A stretch of 64,000 bases of DNA from Methanomassiliicoccus sp. (GTDB lineage: Archaea > Thermoplasmatota > Thermoplasmata > Methanomassiliicoccales > Methanomassiliicoccaceae). The stretch is from positions 310,001 to 374,000 of the forward strand of contig JAAYAX010000004.1 of assembly GCA_012719175.1 (NCBI GenBank), given 5' to 3'. Below the pieces are notes generated by a model. That model had not been told where the DNA came from. It saw only the letters and a list, made by a program, of their open reading frames with translations, and made no database searches. Shown here in pieces: positions 47,296-55,936 of the stretch (positions within the stretch are counted from its first letter, which is position 1; the number at the start of each line of letters is the position of its first letter). The position numbers and the translations under genes are program-made.

Positions 47296-48018
47296 ATGTG
47301 GAGCATGGGAGATATCGTCGGTCTCATCTTGGTATACTCCTATGTCATAGTTGTCATCGTCATCTCGACCCTGGCCAAGAAGCGGTTCCCGGGTTGTGGC
47401 TACCGCAAGATAATACACATCCTGGTCGGTAACATTGCGTTCTTGTGGTGGGTGTTCGACTCGCGATACATCATGGCCTTTCTGGCCGCGGCACCCTTCA
47501 TCGTCCTGCTGCTGCTGGTGACCCCTCGCTCTCCACTGCGTAAGTTCGAGAATTCATTCCTCAAGATGGCCACCTCGCAAGGGCACGGCTATGGCCTGGT
47601 CTACTATGCAATATCCTGGACCATCCTGGCGTTGGTGCTGTTCGATGATCGCATGGTGGCGAGCATTGGCATCGTGGCCATGTCCTATGGGGACGGGGTC
47701 GGGGGCCTTATAGGAAAGCAGTATGGACGCCGCAAACTGTGGAAGGACAAGAGCTACGTGGGTACGGCAGCGGTGATGATAGGTACGTTCCTGGCCACCC
47801 TAGCGGTCATCGCATTCTACACCTATCTTAATGGGGTGGTTCCTGGGCTCAACGTGCACCAGTACTCAGTTGCTACAGCCCTCGGCCTGGCAGCGGTAGT
47901 GGGACTCTTCGTATCCTTGGTGGAGATGCTTTCGCCGGGAGAGTACGATAACCTCATTGTCCCCTTCTCCACCGTGGCCTTGGTCCTCCTGATACAATGG
48001 TTCCTCCTGGGGGGATGA
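47296..48018 (+). CDS. dolichol kinase / CTP-dependent lipid kinase family membrane protein
   Basis: 240 residues, about seven transmembrane helices. CGYRKIIHILVGNIAFLWW, SYGDGVGGLIGKQYGRRKLWKDKSYVGTAAVMIGTFLA and SLVEMLSPGEYDNLIVP match the phosphatidate cytidylyltransferase/dolichol kinase (SEC59-like) family. In archaea it is likely to phosphorylate a polyprenol or diether lipid. First gene of a four-gene operon; its stop overlaps the next ATG (ATGA at 48015). Confidence 0.85.
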   Translation: MWSMGDIVGLILVYSYVIVVIVISTLAKKRFPGCGYRKIIHILVGNIAFLWWVFDSRYIMAFLAAAPFIVLLLLVTPRSPLRKFENSFLKMATSQGHGYGLVYYAISWTILALVLFDDRMVASIGIVAMSYGDGVGGLIGKQYGRRKLWKDKSYVGTAAVMIGTFLATLAVIAFYTYLNGVVPGLNVHQYSVATALGLAAVVGLFVSLVEMLSPGEYDNLIVPFSTVALVLLIQWFLLGG

Positions 48019-48617
48019 GGGCGAGGCGTTGGATCATCGTGGACGGGCTCGACGGCTCGGGCAAGAGCACCATCGCCCATTGGATCGGTGAGCATTACGA
48101 GTCCAGGGGAGAGAAAGTGCTGATCCAGATGCACCCCTCCGGGCGCTTCACGGGCAGGATCGCCCGCAGGGCCCTCCAGAGCAAAGGGGCGGCCATGTTC
48201 GTGGTGTCCACCACCTTCTTCATACTCGATGTCCTCGGATCCCTGATCAGGCTCAGGCGCTGGCGCCGGTCCTATGAAACGGTGGTGTTCGTGCGCTATA
48301 TCATGGCCGCGGCCTACCTGCCCAAACGCTATGCACAGAAGGGCTATGAAATCATCGCCAAGGTGCTTCCCATCCCTTCTCGGCTGCTCCTCATCGATAT
48401 CGACCCCGAGACCGCCATGAAGCGGATGTCCACGAGGGAGGACGAGGAGGAGATGTTCGAGAACATACCCTCGCTCACCAGGGAGAGGGAGAAGATCCTG
48501 CTGCTGTCCCATGGCTGGAAGGTGCTGGACAACAACCAGGACGAGGCCGCCTCCCGCATTCAGCTTATGCGCATTCTAGAGGAGTGGGACGTCAACCTGG
48601 GCGATGCCGCGGCGTAG
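48015..48617 (+). CDS. thymidylate kinase-like P-loop kinase
   Basis: 200 residues. WIIVDGLDGSGKST is the P-loop; LLLIDIDPETAMKRMSTRE is the Tmk-type RX-R lid region. It lacks the usual DRY motif of dTMP kinase, having FVRYIMAAAYLPKRY at that position. So the true substrate is open; a role with the upstream lipid kinase is possible. ATG overlaps the previous stop, so the two are translationally coupled. Confidence 0.8.
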   Translation: MRARRWIIVDGLDGSGKSTIAHWIGEHYESRGEKVLIQMHPSGRFTGRIARRALQSKGAAMFVVSTTFFILDVLGSLIRLRRWRRSYETVVFVRYIMAAAYLPKRYAQKGYEIIAKVLPIPSRLLLIDIDPETAMKRMSTREDEEEMFENIPSLTREREKILLLSHGWKVLDNNQDEAASRIQLMRILEEWDVNLGDAAA

Positions 48618-48684
48618 GTACGCTGATGACAAGGATTATTTAGGGTCACGGGATTGCTTTTTTATTCGCGATGAGGTTTATTTC

Positions 48685-49626
48685 ATGAAGGCCAAAAGAC
48701 CGGTCAAGGATGTAAAGATCGAATCGGGCATGACCGTCGACGACCTAATGGTCCAGCTGCGCCAGTCCGGAGGTTTCACCGGCAGGAAGCTAGCCGAGGC
48801 CGTGGACATAATGGAGAAGATGGTGCTTAAGGAAGGCTGCACCAAGTTCCTGTCGTTCCCCGCATGCATCATGGCCACGGGGACCCGAGGGGTCATTGTG
48901 GAGATGGTCAAGAGGGGGATGGTCGACGCCATCATCACCACCTGCGGGACTATGGACCATGATCTGGCAAGGACCTGGAAGAGCTATTACCACGGCGACT
49001 TCCATATGGACGATGTCAAGCTCCACCAGCAGGGCATGAACCGCCTGGGCAACGTCCTGGTGCCCAACTCCAGCTACGGTGTGGTATTGGAGAGGAAGCT
49101 CACTCCCATGTTCAAGGAGATCCTGAAGGGGAAGAGCTCTATATCAACCCGCCAATTGGTCGACGAGGTGGGCGCGCGGCTCCACGACGAGGACTCCCTG
49201 GCATACTGGTGCCACCGCAAGAAGGTCCCGATGTTCATACCGGGGATCACCGACGGCTCCTTCGGCAGCCAGCTGTGGATGTACTGGCAGGACCACCGTG
49301 ACCTCAAGATAGACCTGTTCCAGGACGAGCAGGACCTCATGGACATGGTCTTCGACGCCAAGGAGAGCGGGGCCCTTATGATCGGGGGTGGGATCTCCAA
49401 GCACCACACCATCTGGTGGAACCAGTTCCGCGGAGGCCTGGACCATGCGGTGTATCTGACCACCGCCGTGGAGTATGATGGCTCCCTCTCTGGGGCCCAG
49501 GTGCGGGAAGCGGTGTCCTGGGGAAAGGTGAAGGAGAACGCCGATCACGTGACCGTGGAGGGTGATGCCACCATAACCCTGCCCTTCATAGTGGCCAGCC
49601 TCGCCGAGAGGCTCGAGCGAAGATGA
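48685..49626 (+). CDS. dys: deoxyhypusine synthase
   Basis: 313 residues; transfers an aminobutyl group from spermidine to a lysine of aIF5A. Catalytic lysine in GGGISKHHTIWWNQFRGGLDHAVYLTTA, NAD-binding TTCGTMDHDLARTW, and the PGITDGSFGSQLW block are intact. ATG at 48685 has GAGGT eight bases before it; the frame from 48604 is rejected because it overlaps the kinase gene. ATGA overlap with the next gene. Confidence 0.96.
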   Translation: MKAKRPVKDVKIESGMTVDDLMVQLRQSGGFTGRKLAEAVDIMEKMVLKEGCTKFLSFPACIMATGTRGVIVEMVKRGMVDAIITTCGTMDHDLARTWKSYYHGDFHMDDVKLHQQGMNRLGNVLVPNSSYGVVLERKLTPMFKEILKGKSSISTRQLVDEVGARLHDEDSLAYWCHRKKVPMFIPGITDGSFGSQLWMYWQDHRDLKIDLFQDEQDLMDMVFDAKESGALMIGGGISKHHTIWWNQFRGGLDHAVYLTTAVEYDGSLSGAQVREAVSWGKVKENADHVTVEGDATITLPFIVASLAERLERR

Positions 49627-50621
49627 GGAAGGTCGCGATCATCGAGGGGGACGGCATCGGCCCCGAGGTCATCAGCTCCGCCGTGGACGTCCTGCGGTAT
49701 ATCGGCGTCGACCTGGAGATGGTCCCTGCGGAGATGGGGCAGGGGAGCTTCCTGCGGAACGGGAGCTATCTGCCACTGGGAACGATGGACCTGCTGAAGG
49801 AGTGCGATGCCGCGCTCTTCGGGGCCATAACCTCGCCCACCACCTACGACCCCAGCTACAGGTCCCCTCTCCTCCAGTTGCGTCGAGAGTTCGACCTCTA
49901 CGCTAACATCCGGCCGGTCAAGAGGCTCCATCCCTCAATAGGATTGGTCGATCTGGATGTGCTCATCGTGAGGGAGAACACTGAAGGCATGTACACGGGG
50001 TCGGAGCGTGAGGTCCCGGGGGGCGTCATAACCGAGCGCAGGATCACCGAGAGAGCGTGCCGACGCATCGTCGACAAGGCCATAGAGCTGTGCAAGGCGG
50101 AGGGGCGAGGGAGCATCACCTGCGTCCACAAGTCCAATGTGCTCAGAAGGTCCGATGGCATGTTCCGAGAGATATTCTACGATCTGGTCAGGGACAGCGG
50201 CCTGAAGGGGCGGGACCTCCTGGTGGACGCAGCGTCCGCAGCCTTGGTGTTGCGACCTCAGGAACAGGAGTGCCTCGTCACCTTGAACCTCTACGGAGAT
50301 ATCCTGTCGGACGAGGCCGCGGCCCTGGTAGGGGGCCTGGGCTTCGCCCCCTCGGCCAACATCGGAGAGCAATTTGCTCTCTTCGAGCCTACCCACGGGT
50401 CAGCCCCTGATATCGCCGGAAAGGGAGTGGCCAACCCCATCGCCGCCATACTCTCCGCGGCCATGATGCTTCGCTTCCTGGGCTTGGGTCCGAAGGCCCA
50501 AAGGATAGAGTCGGCGATCCCTGCGGCCCTAGGGCAGGGAATACGGACCCCCGATGCCGGGGGGAAGCTGAGCACTACGGAGTTCACCAGAGACTTCCTA
50601 GAGGTGTTATCCACTTTTTGA
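49623..50621 (+). CDS. isopropylmalate / homoisocitrate dehydrogenase family enzyme
   Basis: 332 residues; decarboxylating 2-hydroxyacid dehydrogenase. IIEGDGIGPEV, SPLLQLRREFDLYANIRPVK, VRENTEGMYTGSERE, HKSNVLRRSDGMF, DEAAALVGGLGFAPSANIG and FEPTHGSAPDIAGKGVANP give the whole active site. Substrate (leucine, 2-oxosuberate or TCA-type) cannot be fixed by eye, though LYANIRPVK plus VRENTE is typical of archaeal LeuB/AksF. The C-terminus overlaps the convergent membrane gene by 38 bases. Confidence 0.93.
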   Translation: MRKVAIIEGDGIGPEVISSAVDVLRYIGVDLEMVPAEMGQGSFLRNGSYLPLGTMDLLKECDAALFGAITSPTTYDPSYRSPLLQLRREFDLYANIRPVKRLHPSIGLVDLDVLIVRENTEGMYTGSEREVPGGVITERRITERACRRIVDKAIELCKAEGRGSITCVHKSNVLRRSDGMFREIFYDLVRDSGLKGRDLLVDAASAALVLRPQEQECLVTLNLYGDILSDEAAALVGGLGFAPSANIGEQFALFEPTHGSAPDIAGKGVANPIAAILSAAMMLRFLGLGPKAQRIESAIPAALGQGIRTPDAGGKLSTTEFTRDFLEVLSTF

Positions 50622-51126
50622 GGGAGCGTAGCACCGGTAACGCACTGACGAGCGTGGCCAACCCCGTCGTCTCATGGACTATCAGTCCCTTCAGAGAGGG
50701 ATCGCCGGAGGTCGCCGAGAACTCAGCCCTGCGCATATGCAACAGGACCAACGCCATCAGCCCCATGAGGAACATCTCCGCCGGCGAGCAAATGCCCAGG
50801 TAGTTCATCTGGACATAGTCCATGAGGAGGTGCGCAGACCATGCCACCAGAGGGAGCACCATGCGGAACCCCAGGACCACTGGCGCCACGAACAACACCG
50901 CCTGGGGGCTGTGCAGGAGACTCTTCCACTGCACGTCCGAGGAGAGGGCCGCCTGGAGGTTAAGGCTGTTCTCCACACCCTCCTTCGCCACGAACTCGGC
51001 CATGCCCAGCACATGATCGATGTCAATGAGAACACCGAACAAGAGTACAGCGAAGGCGGCCTTTCGATCGAGACCGAACCAGCCGATGAGGATAAGGGCA
51101 AAAAGGAGGTGGGTTGTAGCTAGCAT
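50584..51126 (-). CDS. YdjM-like membrane protein (metal-dependent hydrolase fold)
   Basis: 180 residues, about five transmembrane helices with conserved His/Asp groups typical of the family: THLLFAL, DIDHVLG, LLHSPQAVLF, and SAHLLMDYV. Such proteins (PF04307, YdjM) are membrane-bound putative hydrolases. GGTGG eight bases before the ATG. Convergent overlap with the dehydrogenase. Confidence 0.82.
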   Translation of the reverse strand: MLATTHLLFALILIGWFGLDRKAAFAVLLFGVLIDIDHVLGMAEFVAKEGVENSLNLQAALSSDVQWKSLLHSPQAVLFVAPVVLGFRMVLPLVAWSAHLLMDYVQMNYLGICSPAEMFLMGLMALVLLHMRRAEFSATSGDPSLKGLIVHETTGLATLVSALPVLRSLKKWITPLGSLW

Positions 51127-51459
51127 TTTCGGCCCACCTACCCCTGAAGAGCATAAAGATTTTTTGGGACGGGGATGCCGAGCAGGTAATACGAAAAAAT
51201 TGTACCCGTCACCATTGAGGGAAACAACTGAAGAGGTGAAGGTACGGCATCCACTGGCCGCCGGTCATACTCGAAGGGCGGAGCAGGGAGAAGAGTACAT
51301 TGATCTCAGAATGCCAACAACACGCGGGCTCAGAATTATCGTAAAGACCGGCATATCCGTGGGCGGTCCATGCTGTAGGTGGCATGTGTTAAATCCTATC
51401 TCATAAAGCTGCTGACGAAAGATTCAAAGACCGAACAGGGCCTAGGGGGGCTGAGCATC
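51127..51459 (+). other. intergenic region, nothing recognised
   Basis: About 333 bases between divergent genes. A 128-codon plus frame (51020-51406) that crosses it is a shadow. GC is close to that of coding DNA, but there is no supportable frame; a structured leader for the DUF3795 gene is possible. Confidence 0.35.
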
Positions 51460-51909
51460 ATGTCAGAATCCACAGAACGTACTGCCTACTGCGGCCTCTA
51501 CTGCGGTGACTGTATTCCCCACGACAAGCGCGTGTTCAAGGCCGTAGAGGAGCTGAAGAAAGCATTGGACGAGGTCCAGTTCGACCAGTATGCCTACCTG
51601 AGGTCCCAGGCCTATGGGAAGCTGCTTGATTACCCCATATTCATCAGGGTGCTCGACGAGATCGAGGCCATCGAATGCAGAGGGCCCTGCGCATGTGGTG
51701 GAGGAAAGAAGGTCTGCATCGTCCGGGACTGCGTGAAAGCGAAAGGGCACAGGGGCTGCTGGGAATGCAATGACAGCTCCACCTGCAATAAGCTGGCATC
51801 CCTGAAGAGATTCCATGGGAAGACCATCGAGCACAACCATCAGATGATACGCGAGCATGGGCTGGAGAACTGGTCCGACAAGAGGGGCAAACACTACCCC
51901 TGGCGTTAG
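51460..51909 (+). CDS. DUF3795 Cys-rich protein
   Basis: 149 residues. TAYCGLYCGDCIPH at the N-terminus, CRGPCACGGGKKVCIVRDCVKAKGHRGCWECNDSSTCNKL, and FHGKTIEHNHQMIREHGLENW are the DUF3795 signature: about eleven cysteines likely to bind metal or a FeS cluster. Function unknown. The start at 51460 removes 27 residues of the longer frame that are not part of the family. Confidence 0.88.
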   Translation: MSESTERTAYCGLYCGDCIPHDKRVFKAVEELKKALDEVQFDQYAYLRSQAYGKLLDYPIFIRVLDEIEAIECRGPCACGGGKKVCIVRDCVKAKGHRGCWECNDSSTCNKLASLKRFHGKTIEHNHQMIREHGLENWSDKRGKHYPWR

Positions 51910-52115
51910 ACCAAGGCACGGAACGTACCCTCGTCGAGGGCTACGTCACCGCCAACTTTTTTTTACATCATCAAGAACGCCTGATCATGGGACACGAACG
52001 TGAGCCCAACAAAAAAGGGATGTCCGAAGGAGGTCTGCCTTGACCACGTCCCGTTTCAACGATGGGGCGATCTCTGAACTGAAAGGGGGCGATCGCCGCT
52101 CTTTTCGGCTATCGC

Positions 52116-52259
52116 TCATTTCTTCTTCGGCTTTTTTCGGGGGATAACACGCTTGCGTTGCATTTCACCATGAACGTCCTCTAGATGCGCATGCAGCTCA
52201 GATATCGTCTCGAACCTCGCACCGCACCTCTCACAATCTGTCTTTATTCGCTGGGTCAT
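52116..52259 (-). CDS. 47-residue C2H2 zinc-finger protein
   Basis: A single classical zinc finger: C9-x2-C12-x12-H25-x4-H30 (CERCGARFETISELHAHLEDVH), then a very basic tail ending RKKPKKK. This is like the tiny archaeal C2H2 proteins thought to act as DNA-binding regulators. The motif would be very unlikely by chance in a 47-codon frame. No near neighbours; the upstream side (52260-52546) is AT-rich. Confidence 0.8.
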   Translation of the reverse strand: MTQRIKTDCERCGARFETISELHAHLEDVHGEMQRKRVIPRKKPKKK

Positions 52260-52546
52260 GATTCATCTCATTCCATATGTCATCAGCGCCTGAGCAGAGC
52301 CCAGGACCGGGCCCATCACGCCTGACATCTTCGTCCATTTGTTTAAGTGATATAAACCCTTTGAACTTATAGGCGTTCGCATGAAAGAGTTATGGCCTCC
52401 TGGTCAGGGCATCAATCATATAATAATGAAAACGGAATGACGTGTTTCAAAACATTATTTTAAGTACTAGAAGTTCTTTGGCGGGTTAGTCGAAAAAGTC
52501 TGAGAGGATTTTTTTAGGACGAAACAAACCAACAGTAGGTATAGTA

Positions 52547-52717
52547 ATGTACGGAAACAAGAGACAGGGCGGTTACAGCCGCGAACCCCGCGAAATGCAC
52601 GACGCAACTTGCTCCGATTGTGGAGCTCAGACCCAGGTACCATTCAAGCCGACGGAAGGCAGGCCTGTGTACTGCAGGGACTGCTTCCAGAAGCACAAGC
52701 CCAGGGACAGGTTCTAA
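52547..52717 (+). CDS. CxxC-x17-CxxC domain protein (56 aa)
   Basis: 56 residues. C22-x2-C25 and C43-x2-C46 separated by exactly 17 residues (TCSDCGAQTQVPFKP ... VYCRDCFQKHK), matching the small CxxC-x17-CxxC family. A basic N-terminus (MYGNKRQGGYSREPREM) suggests nucleic acid binding. A run of A/G-rich bases and a TATA-like ATTTTTTTAGG at about 52508-52518 lie upstream. Confidence 0.85.
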   Translation: MYGNKRQGGYSREPREMHDATCSDCGAQTQVPFKPTEGRPVYCRDCFQKHKPRDRF

Positions 52718-52848
52718 ACCTGATCCACATTTTTTTATTTTTTAATCTCATACCACGTAAAAGTTCCCATTTCTCAAGAACGGCCTTCCGGCGTGTTCAT
52801 CAGCGACCCTCCTTAACAGTCTTATAGGGATGCAGCTCATTCACGAGC

Positions 52849-53253
52849 ATGGTTAGCCTAACCACTGACATGATGGAGCTCATTAAGAACACCCGCTACT
52901 TCCCTCTGGCCACTGCCTCCGCGGATGGCGATCCCAACGTGGTGCCAGTGGGCTCGGTGTTCCTCATCGATCCTGAGACCATCTGGATCGGCAACCAGTT
53001 CATGGATGCCACCATTAACAATGTCAAAGAGAACCCCCGCGCGTCGCTCTACGTATGGACCCAGGGCGTGAAAGGATGCCTCAAGATAAGGGCCGATGTG
53101 ACGGTAATGGAGGAAGGCGAGGAATATGAGAGGATGAAGGAGATGGTGAGCGCTAAGAGGGCGGACCTCAAATGCCGTTCCCTCCTGGTACTCAAGATCA
53201 CAGAGGTATACGAGTGCACCTCAGGCAAGGATGCTGGGAAGAAGCTCCTCTGA
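52849..53253 (+). CDS. pyridoxamine 5'-phosphate oxidase-like FMN protein
   Basis: 134 residues, single split-barrel domain: MMELIKNTRYFPLATASADGDPNVVPVGSV, IWIGNQFMDATINNVKENPRASLYVWT, LKIRADVTVMEEGEEYERM. Members bind flavin (FMN or F420). Probably the first of two genes; the next starts nine bases later. Confidence 0.88.
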   Translation: MVSLTTDMMELIKNTRYFPLATASADGDPNVVPVGSVFLIDPETIWIGNQFMDATINNVKENPRASLYVWTQGVKGCLKIRADVTVMEEGEEYERMKEMVSAKRADLKCRSLLVLKITEVYECTSGKDAGKKLL

Positions 53254-53262
53254 TCCTCCAGA

Positions 53263-54021
53263 ATGTCGGACCCTGTGTTAAGTGTCTCAGACCGCGATAG
53301 AATGACCATCATGATCTGCGTGGGGGGTGGGTCCTTTGGCACCCAGGCGGCCCTGCAGGGTCGCACCCAAGGGGACAGGGTCCTGGTGATCGATATTGAT
53401 GCCAATTGTCGCGCGCGATCCCATGCCGACAGCATCATCGACGACTTACGTACGTTCCAAGGCTCCCCACCCGGTAGCATCCATCTGTTAGTGGATGATG
53501 GAACTCGAGCTCTTCTGAACATCCTTCAAAGGTGGGTGCCTGACCGGGTCGTGGCCGCATCCCGCGGTCATCTCGCGGCACATCTCGCGGCAGAGCATGT
53601 TCGGGGCCTTGGGAAGTCGCTAAGGCCCATGACAGAAATATTGCCCACCATTATCAAGGCCCTTCCTTCAGGGTCGGTGATGGTCAGTGATCTGCAGCAG
53701 GCGGTGGTGGTTACCAGCTACATGCCGTCCTCGCTACTATGCGATGATGGCTGCATGCAACCCTCCATTTGCCCGGTGACGGGTCGAGACATTCCCATTC
53801 CTATGCACGAGGCCATCTTTCGAGCTGTGGAGGACAGGGTCGATCTGCCCATAGTCCTGCAGACCACCCGTACCGAGGATGTTGCTTCCATATCCGGTAA
53901 AGAGCTGGCAGCCATGCTATCATCCTTGGAGCAATTGGAGGACGGAAGCACCTGCGCGATCGCCACTGTCTGCGCCTGCCATGGGTTCCTCAACCTGTTC
54001 CATTTGAATGAAAGCAAATGA
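53263..54021 (+). CDS. hypothetical protein with Rossmann-like start and Cys/His clusters
   Basis: 252 residues, unrecognised. MICVGGGSFGTQAAL and RVLVIDIDANCRARSHADSI look like a dinucleotide-binding strand-helix-strand. Later CMQPSICPVTGRDIPIPMHE and CAIATVCACHGFLNLF group cysteines and histidines that could bind metal. It lies nine bases after the FMN protein gene. The ATG at 53302 (MTIMICVGGG) is an alternative start. I do not assign a function. Confidence 0.6.
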   Translation: MSDPVLSVSDRDRMTIMICVGGGSFGTQAALQGRTQGDRVLVIDIDANCRARSHADSIIDDLRTFQGSPPGSIHLLVDDGTRALLNILQRWVPDRVVAASRGHLAAHLAAEHVRGLGKSLRPMTEILPTIIKALPSGSVMVSDLQQAVVVTSYMPSSLLCDDGCMQPSICPVTGRDIPIPMHEAIFRAVEDRVDLPIVLQTTRTEDVASISGKELAAMLSSLEQLEDGSTCAIATVCACHGFLNLFHLNESK

Positions 54022-54112
54022 TCATTCCAGAGCGCTATGGGGAAGGACAAGCGTTTTGACGGGGCGAGAAAACTTCGTCGGGTCGGGCAATTTTGGGGCC
54101 TTGCAGAGGAAA

Positions 54113-54120
54113 ACTTAATA
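54113..54120 (+). promoter_or_regulatory. TATA box of tRNA-Leu
   Basis: CTTAATA-type box whose centre is about 30 bases before the tRNA start at 54149. Confidence 0.5.
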
Positions 54121-54148
54121 TTCGTTCCCATTATTGGGTGGGCTACAA

Positions 54149-54235
54149 GCAGGGGTAGCCAAGCTTGGCCAACGGCGCAAGGTTGAGGGCCTTGTCCTTA
54201 GTGGTTCCTGTGTTCAAATCGCAGCCCCTGCACCA
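54149..54235 (+). tRNA. tRNA-Leu(GAG), CCA encoded
   Basis: Acceptor GCAGGGG/CCCCTGC with A73 and an encoded CCA. Anticodon stem CAAGG/CCTTG with loop TTGAGGG, anticodon GAG (codons CTC, CTT). The T arm is CTGTG-TTCAAAT-CGCAG, and the long variable arm between them is typical for a type II leucine tRNA. No intron. Encoded CCA contrasts with tRNA-Arg in this window, which lacks it. Confidence 0.93.
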
Positions 54236-54304
54236 TCATTCTCTACAAACATCGATTGGCTCATAATTATGGCTACAATGGCTCTCATTGTTCGGCCCAT
54301 TCTA

Positions 54305-54853
54305 TTATTTCTGCGCATCTCCAATTGCAAGGCCATCCTTATCAGCCCTGCTGCCGCAAACGCTTGAGGAAGCGAGGCAGTCCAAAAAAATGATTCCAGT
54401 AGGAGTTCGGAAGATCTCCTCCTTGATCTTCGCAATCGCCGGCCCCTGCATACTGTCCTCGATGATGTTGACCAAGAAATCCGCCTCTACCAGGATCTGA
54501 TGGTCCCTGGCATCGATATTGCCGTAGGTGTGATGGTGGGCTATCAGCCAGCAAACACGGTCCACTAGCGCAGGTTCGCATCCGAGCTGATCAAGCATTA
54601 TTTTTGCGACGGGGGGGCCTTCCCTCTCCTGATGCTTGCCGGGGCAGCAACCGTACTTCGCCTCGCTGACCTTGATCCCTATGTCATGGGTGAGAGCGGC
54701 AACCTCCAGGATTCTCAGAGTACTAGGGTCCAGGCCTTCCAACTCCCCGATGGTCTTGGCGAAGGAGTATACCTTCATGAAGTGGTTGATCCGTTTGGGA
54801 TCACCCGAGTAGTATGTTATCATTGCATTGGCGATATTCGCTATCATGTCCAT
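54305..54853 (-). CDS. HD-domain phosphohydrolase
   Basis: 182 residues. Metal ligands: H24 (RINHFMKVYSFA), HD in LTHDIGIK, then the HQEREGP and AHHHTYGNIDARDHQILVEADFLVNI blocks. Single HD domain, likely a nucleotide or cyclic-nucleotide phosphatase. Its tail overlaps nothing; the tRNA-Leu gene lies just beyond its 3' end, on the other strand. Confidence 0.9.
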   Translation of the reverse strand: MDMIANIANAMITYYSGDPKRINHFMKVYSFAKTIGELEGLDPSTLRILEVAALTHDIGIKVSEAKYGCCPGKHQEREGPPVAKIMLDQLGCEPALVDRVCWLIAHHHTYGNIDARDHQILVEADFLVNIIEDSMQGPAIAKIKEEIFRTPTGIIFLDCLASSSVCGSRADKDGLAIGDAQK

Positions 54854-55462
54854 CGATTCTCCCAGGGAGCGTGGTCACCACAAATGCCTCAACTTCCTAC
54901 AGTGAACAGCTACCTCTGGGCGAAGGGGATGAACGATATTAATGACATCCTTCCTAGTCCAAGAACGGACCGAGAAGCCTCTTCGGTGTTGGGCTGCATA
55001 TCTATCTTCGATAGGCACGAGGCTCTGAAATTCTGGTTGGCCATCTGAAAAAACATAAATTAGGTCACTACGATGGTTTTTCTTAAAGGTACTCCGGTTG
55101 AAACGTCTGCATCATATTCTCGGACGATAGCCCAGGTTTGTGATGGGAGATTAGATGGTCCGTGTAGATGTGTCAATAAGCATATTCGTGTGCTCGTTCA
55201 CTGAGATCTGAGGCTTTTTCAATGAAGAGGCGAATGACACTGGCAAAAAATATTCGATAAAGGATGATAATCTGCTTAGATAACCACCTCTATAAGATTA
55301 ATAGTGGTTTTTTCACTTATCCATCGTCTTAAAAAATATATAAAATATTATTTATAAAAACAATAATATCTATTATAAATAACCACCTGTTATCAAAGAT
55401 ACTAATCGGGTATTGACTGATTATATATTGCGGATAAGCTGCTTGCTTCTTAGGTGAAAAAG
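54854..55462 (+). other. AT-rich intergenic region with repeated ATAACCACCT
   Basis: About 610 bases, very AT-rich from 55250 on. The 10-mer ATAACCACCT occurs at 55280-55289 and again at 55379-55388; the first is followed by its reverse complement AACCAC...GTGGTT (arms 55282-55287 and 55304-55309) and a T-run. Between the copies lies an A/T run with TATA-like boxes. Likely promoter/operator region for the small Cys protein at 55463. No gene seen. Confidence 0.4.
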
Positions 55463-55606
55463 ATGAGCGATGTCCATTGCTACTTCTGCAAGTACCAATT
55501 CACCTCGACCAAGTGCTCCGAGTGTGTTGGCCACAGTGCATTCAAGATATCCGCGACCGCACAGAGGATACCGTCTACAGAGGAAGCGGAAGAGGATTCG
55601 GATTGA
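55463..55606 (+). CDS. 47-residue CxxC/CxxC zinc protein
   Basis: MSDVHCYFCKYQFTSTKCSEC then an acidic tail (STEEAEEDSD): C6-x2-C9 and C18-x2-C21, a compact zinc knuckle. A clear ribosome site (AGGTGAAAAAG) precedes the ATG. Not recognised. Confidence 0.65.
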   Translation: MSDVHCYFCKYQFTSTKCSECVGHSAFKISATAQRIPSTEEAEEDSD

Positions 55607-55936
55607 ACCTCGAGGAGTTGGATGGCGGAGGGTAAGGATAAATCGATCCCGATTCTCATCTAACCTGTGACGACGCTCGCATATGGGGACGCTCTTCATC
55701 GACCACGTCTGTGTTCCTCACGGTGATCGGGTCCCTTGAAAAGAGAGAACATAGAAGGATCATGTACGGTCAAGCCTTTTCGTCTGTCCATTTACTAGCT
55801 TCACAATAGTGTGCCCTAACTGACCTTGGAATAGAGCCGGGAAAACTAGGACCTTGATATTCATATCTGATCTGCCGATGGGCTACTACTATTATCTCAG
55901 ATATTCAGTGTCAACGTGAAATCAAGATACTGAGCA
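55607..55936 (+). other. intergenic region, nothing recognised
   Basis: About 330 bases between the small zinc protein and the CDF transporter, which is convergent. Only short frames of fewer than 40 codons. The T-rich stretches are compatible with terminators from both sides. Confidence 0.35.
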
